From contig ONUD01000007.1 in the NCBI GenBank assembly GCA_900320925.1, positions 1-7,346 of the forward strand: a DNA stretch of 7,346 nt, in the 5' to 3' direction. Made by a program: the position numbers and the translations under genes. Positions 5,913 to 7,346 of this stretch are shown here, piece after piece (positions within the stretch are counted from its first letter, which is position 1; each line of letters begins with the position of its first letter). The notes under the pieces were generated by a model that was given only the letters and a program-made list of their open reading frames with translations, was not told the DNA's origin and did no database searches. This DNA is from an uncultured Eubacteriales bacterium. Lineage in GTDB: Bacteria > Bacillota > Clostridia > Oscillospirales > Acutalibacteraceae.

Positions 5913-7094
5913 TCAACCGTTCAGCTTTTTAAGGGGATTTTCACCTGCCAGAAGCTGCTGTTTTCTTTCCTCGGACGCTTCCATTTTCAGGATACGCTTT
6001 TCGCCCTCATCGGCAAGTGTACGGAACTGCTCGATGGTAGTCCTCATCTGGGGAAGTGCCTTGGACTTGTAAGTACTGACGGCATCCAGTGCCTCAAAGG
6101 TATCAGCAAATGCTTCTTTGAGAGTATCGATGGATACACTGGTTTCCATTGCCTGCTGTTGGATGCTGGCACCCTGCTCCTTGAGCATTTTTGAGGTGGC
6201 ACCAATCAGCTTGTTGGTTGCTTCATTGACGGCATTGACCTTTTCCAGCACGATTTTCTGGTTATACAAGGCACTGGCCACTGTCACCGCAATCCGCAAG
6301 GCAGATACTGTGACATTCTCCGCTCTTTCTACGGCACGAATCAATTCCTTGTTGTTGCGTCTGACGATTTCCATGGCAATAATGCCCTGCATATTGACGG
6401 TCTGCATCTGCTGGAGATCCATGACTTTCTGACGCAGAGGGAAGAGTACCTCTTCTTCCACAAACTTGATTCTTTCCTCGTCTACATTCTCGACTTTGGC
6501 TTTTTCGATGGCGGCCGTGATAGATTCATCCATCTTCATGCCCATTTCCACCTGTTGGGAGAGCTTTTTGGTCAGGTCACGCAGTGCCAATTGCTCAATT
6601 TCCAGCGTGGTGTTGTCATTTTTCAGCACCGCTTTGCCTTTGCCGAGGGATTCCACTGTCTGGGCAATAATGTTGTCAGCCTTTTCAAACTTGGTGAAAT
6701 AGCTTCTTACAGGATTGAACAGCTTGCCCAAAGCCCCTCTTCTGGTAAAGTCGATACCTGAGGGGTCAAGGTCTTTCATCTGTGTCTGGAGCTGTGTCAG
6801 ACCGCTGACCACTTCGCCGTTTTCACTTCCCATACGGCTCAGGTCAACCAGTCGGACATTCAGCAGTTCATTCTTTTGAGCAGACTTCTGCACGATGTCA
6901 CTGCCGAAATTGTCAATGGACGAAACAATGTTCCTTCTGTCCTCCAGCGAGCCTAAATCAAACGTAAACAGTTCTTGTGTATTGCTGTCAGCGGCCTTTT
7001 CGAGCTTCACTTTCACTTCGGGGGCAGGTGCCAGTTTTTCCGCCACTTCCTCCTTTACTTCTTCCACATCGGGCATATCCATTGAAAATCCCAT
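5913..7094 (-). CDS. telA: TelA-family protein (toxic anion resistance family)
   Basis: A 393-residue soluble, mostly alpha-helical protein with a charged, flexible N-terminus (about 1-45) and long helical or coiled-coil segments over about 95-385. The order of blocks matches the TelA/KlaA family: DLGSLEDRRNIVSSIDNFG, LGKLFNPVRSYFTKFEKAD (122-140), IIAQTVESLGKGKAVLKNDN (142-161), LRQKVMDLQQMQTVNMQG (220-237) and LIRAVERAENVTVSALRIAV (251-270). The family is named for tellurite resistance in some members. Its biochemical role is unclear, and many Firmicute members are linked to cell-envelope stress. Length is normal. The ATG at 7092-7094 has GAGG (7104-7107) nine bases upstream. XpaC, a frequent partner, is not adjacent here, and the gene seems to stand alone. 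Confidence 0.9.
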   Translation of the reverse strand: MGFSMDMPDVEEVKEEVAEKLAPAPEVKVKLEKAADSNTQELFTFDLGSLEDRRNIVSSIDNFGSDIVQKSAQKNELLNVRLVDLSRMGSENGEVVSGLTQLQTQMKDLDPSGIDFTRRGALGKLFNPVRSYFTKFEKADNIIAQTVESLGKGKAVLKNDNTTLEIEQLALRDLTKKLSQQVEMGMKMDESITAAIEKAKVENVDEERIKFVEEEVLFPLRQKVMDLQQMQTVNMQGIIAMEIVRRNNKELIRAVERAENVTVSALRIAVTVASALYNQKIVLEKVNAVNEATNKLIGATSKMLKEQGASIQQQAMETSVSIDTLKEAFADTFEALDAVSTYKSKALPQMRTTIEQFRTLADEGEKRILKMEASEERKQQLLAGENPLKKLNG

Positions 7095-7116
7095 GTTTTA
7101 AAACCTCACTTTCTTA

Positions 7117-7144
7117 ATAATATAAAAATTCAAACGAATTTTTA
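7117..7144 (-). promoter_or_regulatory. Candidate telA promoter region with AT-rich dyad
   Basis: Upstream of telA, TTAAAA and TATTAT boxes 17 bp apart are present on the minus strand, within roughly 7117-7146. A perfect 9-bp dyad, TAAAAATTC (7123-7131) and GAATTTTTA (7136-7144), fills the spacer. A second TATAAT (minus strand, 7163-7168) lies upstream with a poor -35. The start point cannot be decided, and the dyad may be an operator or chance in AT-rich DNA. Confidence 0.35.
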
Positions 7145-7165
7145 AGCATCATTTTCTTTCTATAA

Positions 7166-7346
7166 TTATACATTCCCGAAAAACTGCTTGATAAATTTCT
7201 CATCTACGCCTCTTGCTCTCATTTGTTGTATTAACTCTTGATTTCTTTTTTCTATTCCGACTCCTCCTTATCACTCGATTTGATAAACCTCACCCAGTCA
7301 TACAGTGCTGTACCGTCATTGACCTGCGGAAGCTTGGGAAGTTCCA
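7166..7346 (-). pseudogene. 3' end of a broken Rpn/PD-(D/E)XK (PDDEXK_2) family nuclease-transposase gene
   Basis: Read from the right edge on the minus strand, the first frame gives ELPKLPQVNDGTALYDWVRF, then IKSSDKEESE and a TAG stop (7252-7254). ELPKLPxxxDGTxLxxWxxF is a well-known block near the middle to end of Rpn (recombination-promoting nuclease) / PDDEXK_2 proteins. Immediately after, the -1 frame runs IEKRNQELIQQMRARGVDEK and FIKQFFGNV to TAA (7166-7168). That resembles the usual C-terminal helix of the family (xxLKxKGxxxExI). The roughly 70-100 residues normally between these blocks are missing and the frames do not match, so an internal deletion with frame loss is likely. The catalytic half lies outside the window and cannot be judged. 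It is also possible that the first frame ends naturally at the TAG. Confidence 0.6.

Noticed and set aside
5856..6194. A 112-codon plus-strand open frame downstream of the GC-rich hairpin
   Set aside because: It starts inside the hairpin and lies opposite the conserved end of telA; a shadow frame.
7234..7260. Programmed -1 frameshifting in the PDDEXK remnant
   Set aside because: The A6 run follows rather than precedes the stop, there is no standard slippery heptamer before the TAG, and internal family residues are missing, so decay is simpler.

Overview
This 7.3-kb window looks like a chromosomal segment of a Gram-positive bacterium, most likely an anaerobic gut Clostridium relative (Oscillospiraceae/Ruminococcus-like). 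That is inferred from the cdaA-cdaR pair, an ECF-transporter S component, strong AGGAGG-type ribosome sites, TTGAAA/TATAAT-type promoters, a TelA homologue, a tandem Ig/triple-tyrosine-like secreted protein and the remains of an Rpn/PD-(D/E)XK family gene. No rRNA, tRNA, CRISPR array, intact transposase or phage gene was seen.

Layout. All genes lie on the minus strand except one. From left to right: the start of an ECF-type transporter S component (1-136, runs off the left edge) with its own dyad-rich promoter; a terminator whose loop contains the cdaR stop codon; cdaR (254-1534) and cdaA (1515-2417), a 20-bp overlapping operon for cyclic di-AMP synthesis with a clear promoter; a terminator built around a 7-bp tandem repeat; an NSS-family sodium-coupled amino-acid transporter (2563-4086) with its own promoter; a 370-bp AT-rich intergenic region holding two divergent promoters; a plus-strand secreted four-repeat protein (4458-5780) preceded by a possible 13-codon upstream ORF; a very GC-rich hairpin between convergent genes; a TelA-family protein (5913-7094); and a broken 3' end of an Rpn/PDDEXK-family gene at the right edge.

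How the genes fit together. CdaA makes c-di-AMP and CdaR is its membrane-anchored extracytoplasmic regulator. c-di-AMP governs potassium, osmotic and cell-wall homeostasis in Firmicutes. The usual third gene, glmM, does not follow: transcription appears to stop at the cdaR stop codon. The neighbouring transporter genes appear to be separate units with their own promoters and terminators, so no shared pathway can be argued from operon structure. The secreted repeat protein has no recognised function. The window is mostly ordinary core and housekeeping sequence. The least explained items are the operator-like repeats before the ECF gene, the secreted repeat protein with its near-leaderless upstream mini-ORF, and the decayed nuclease-family gene. 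Nothing seen amounts to a clearly new multi-gene system.
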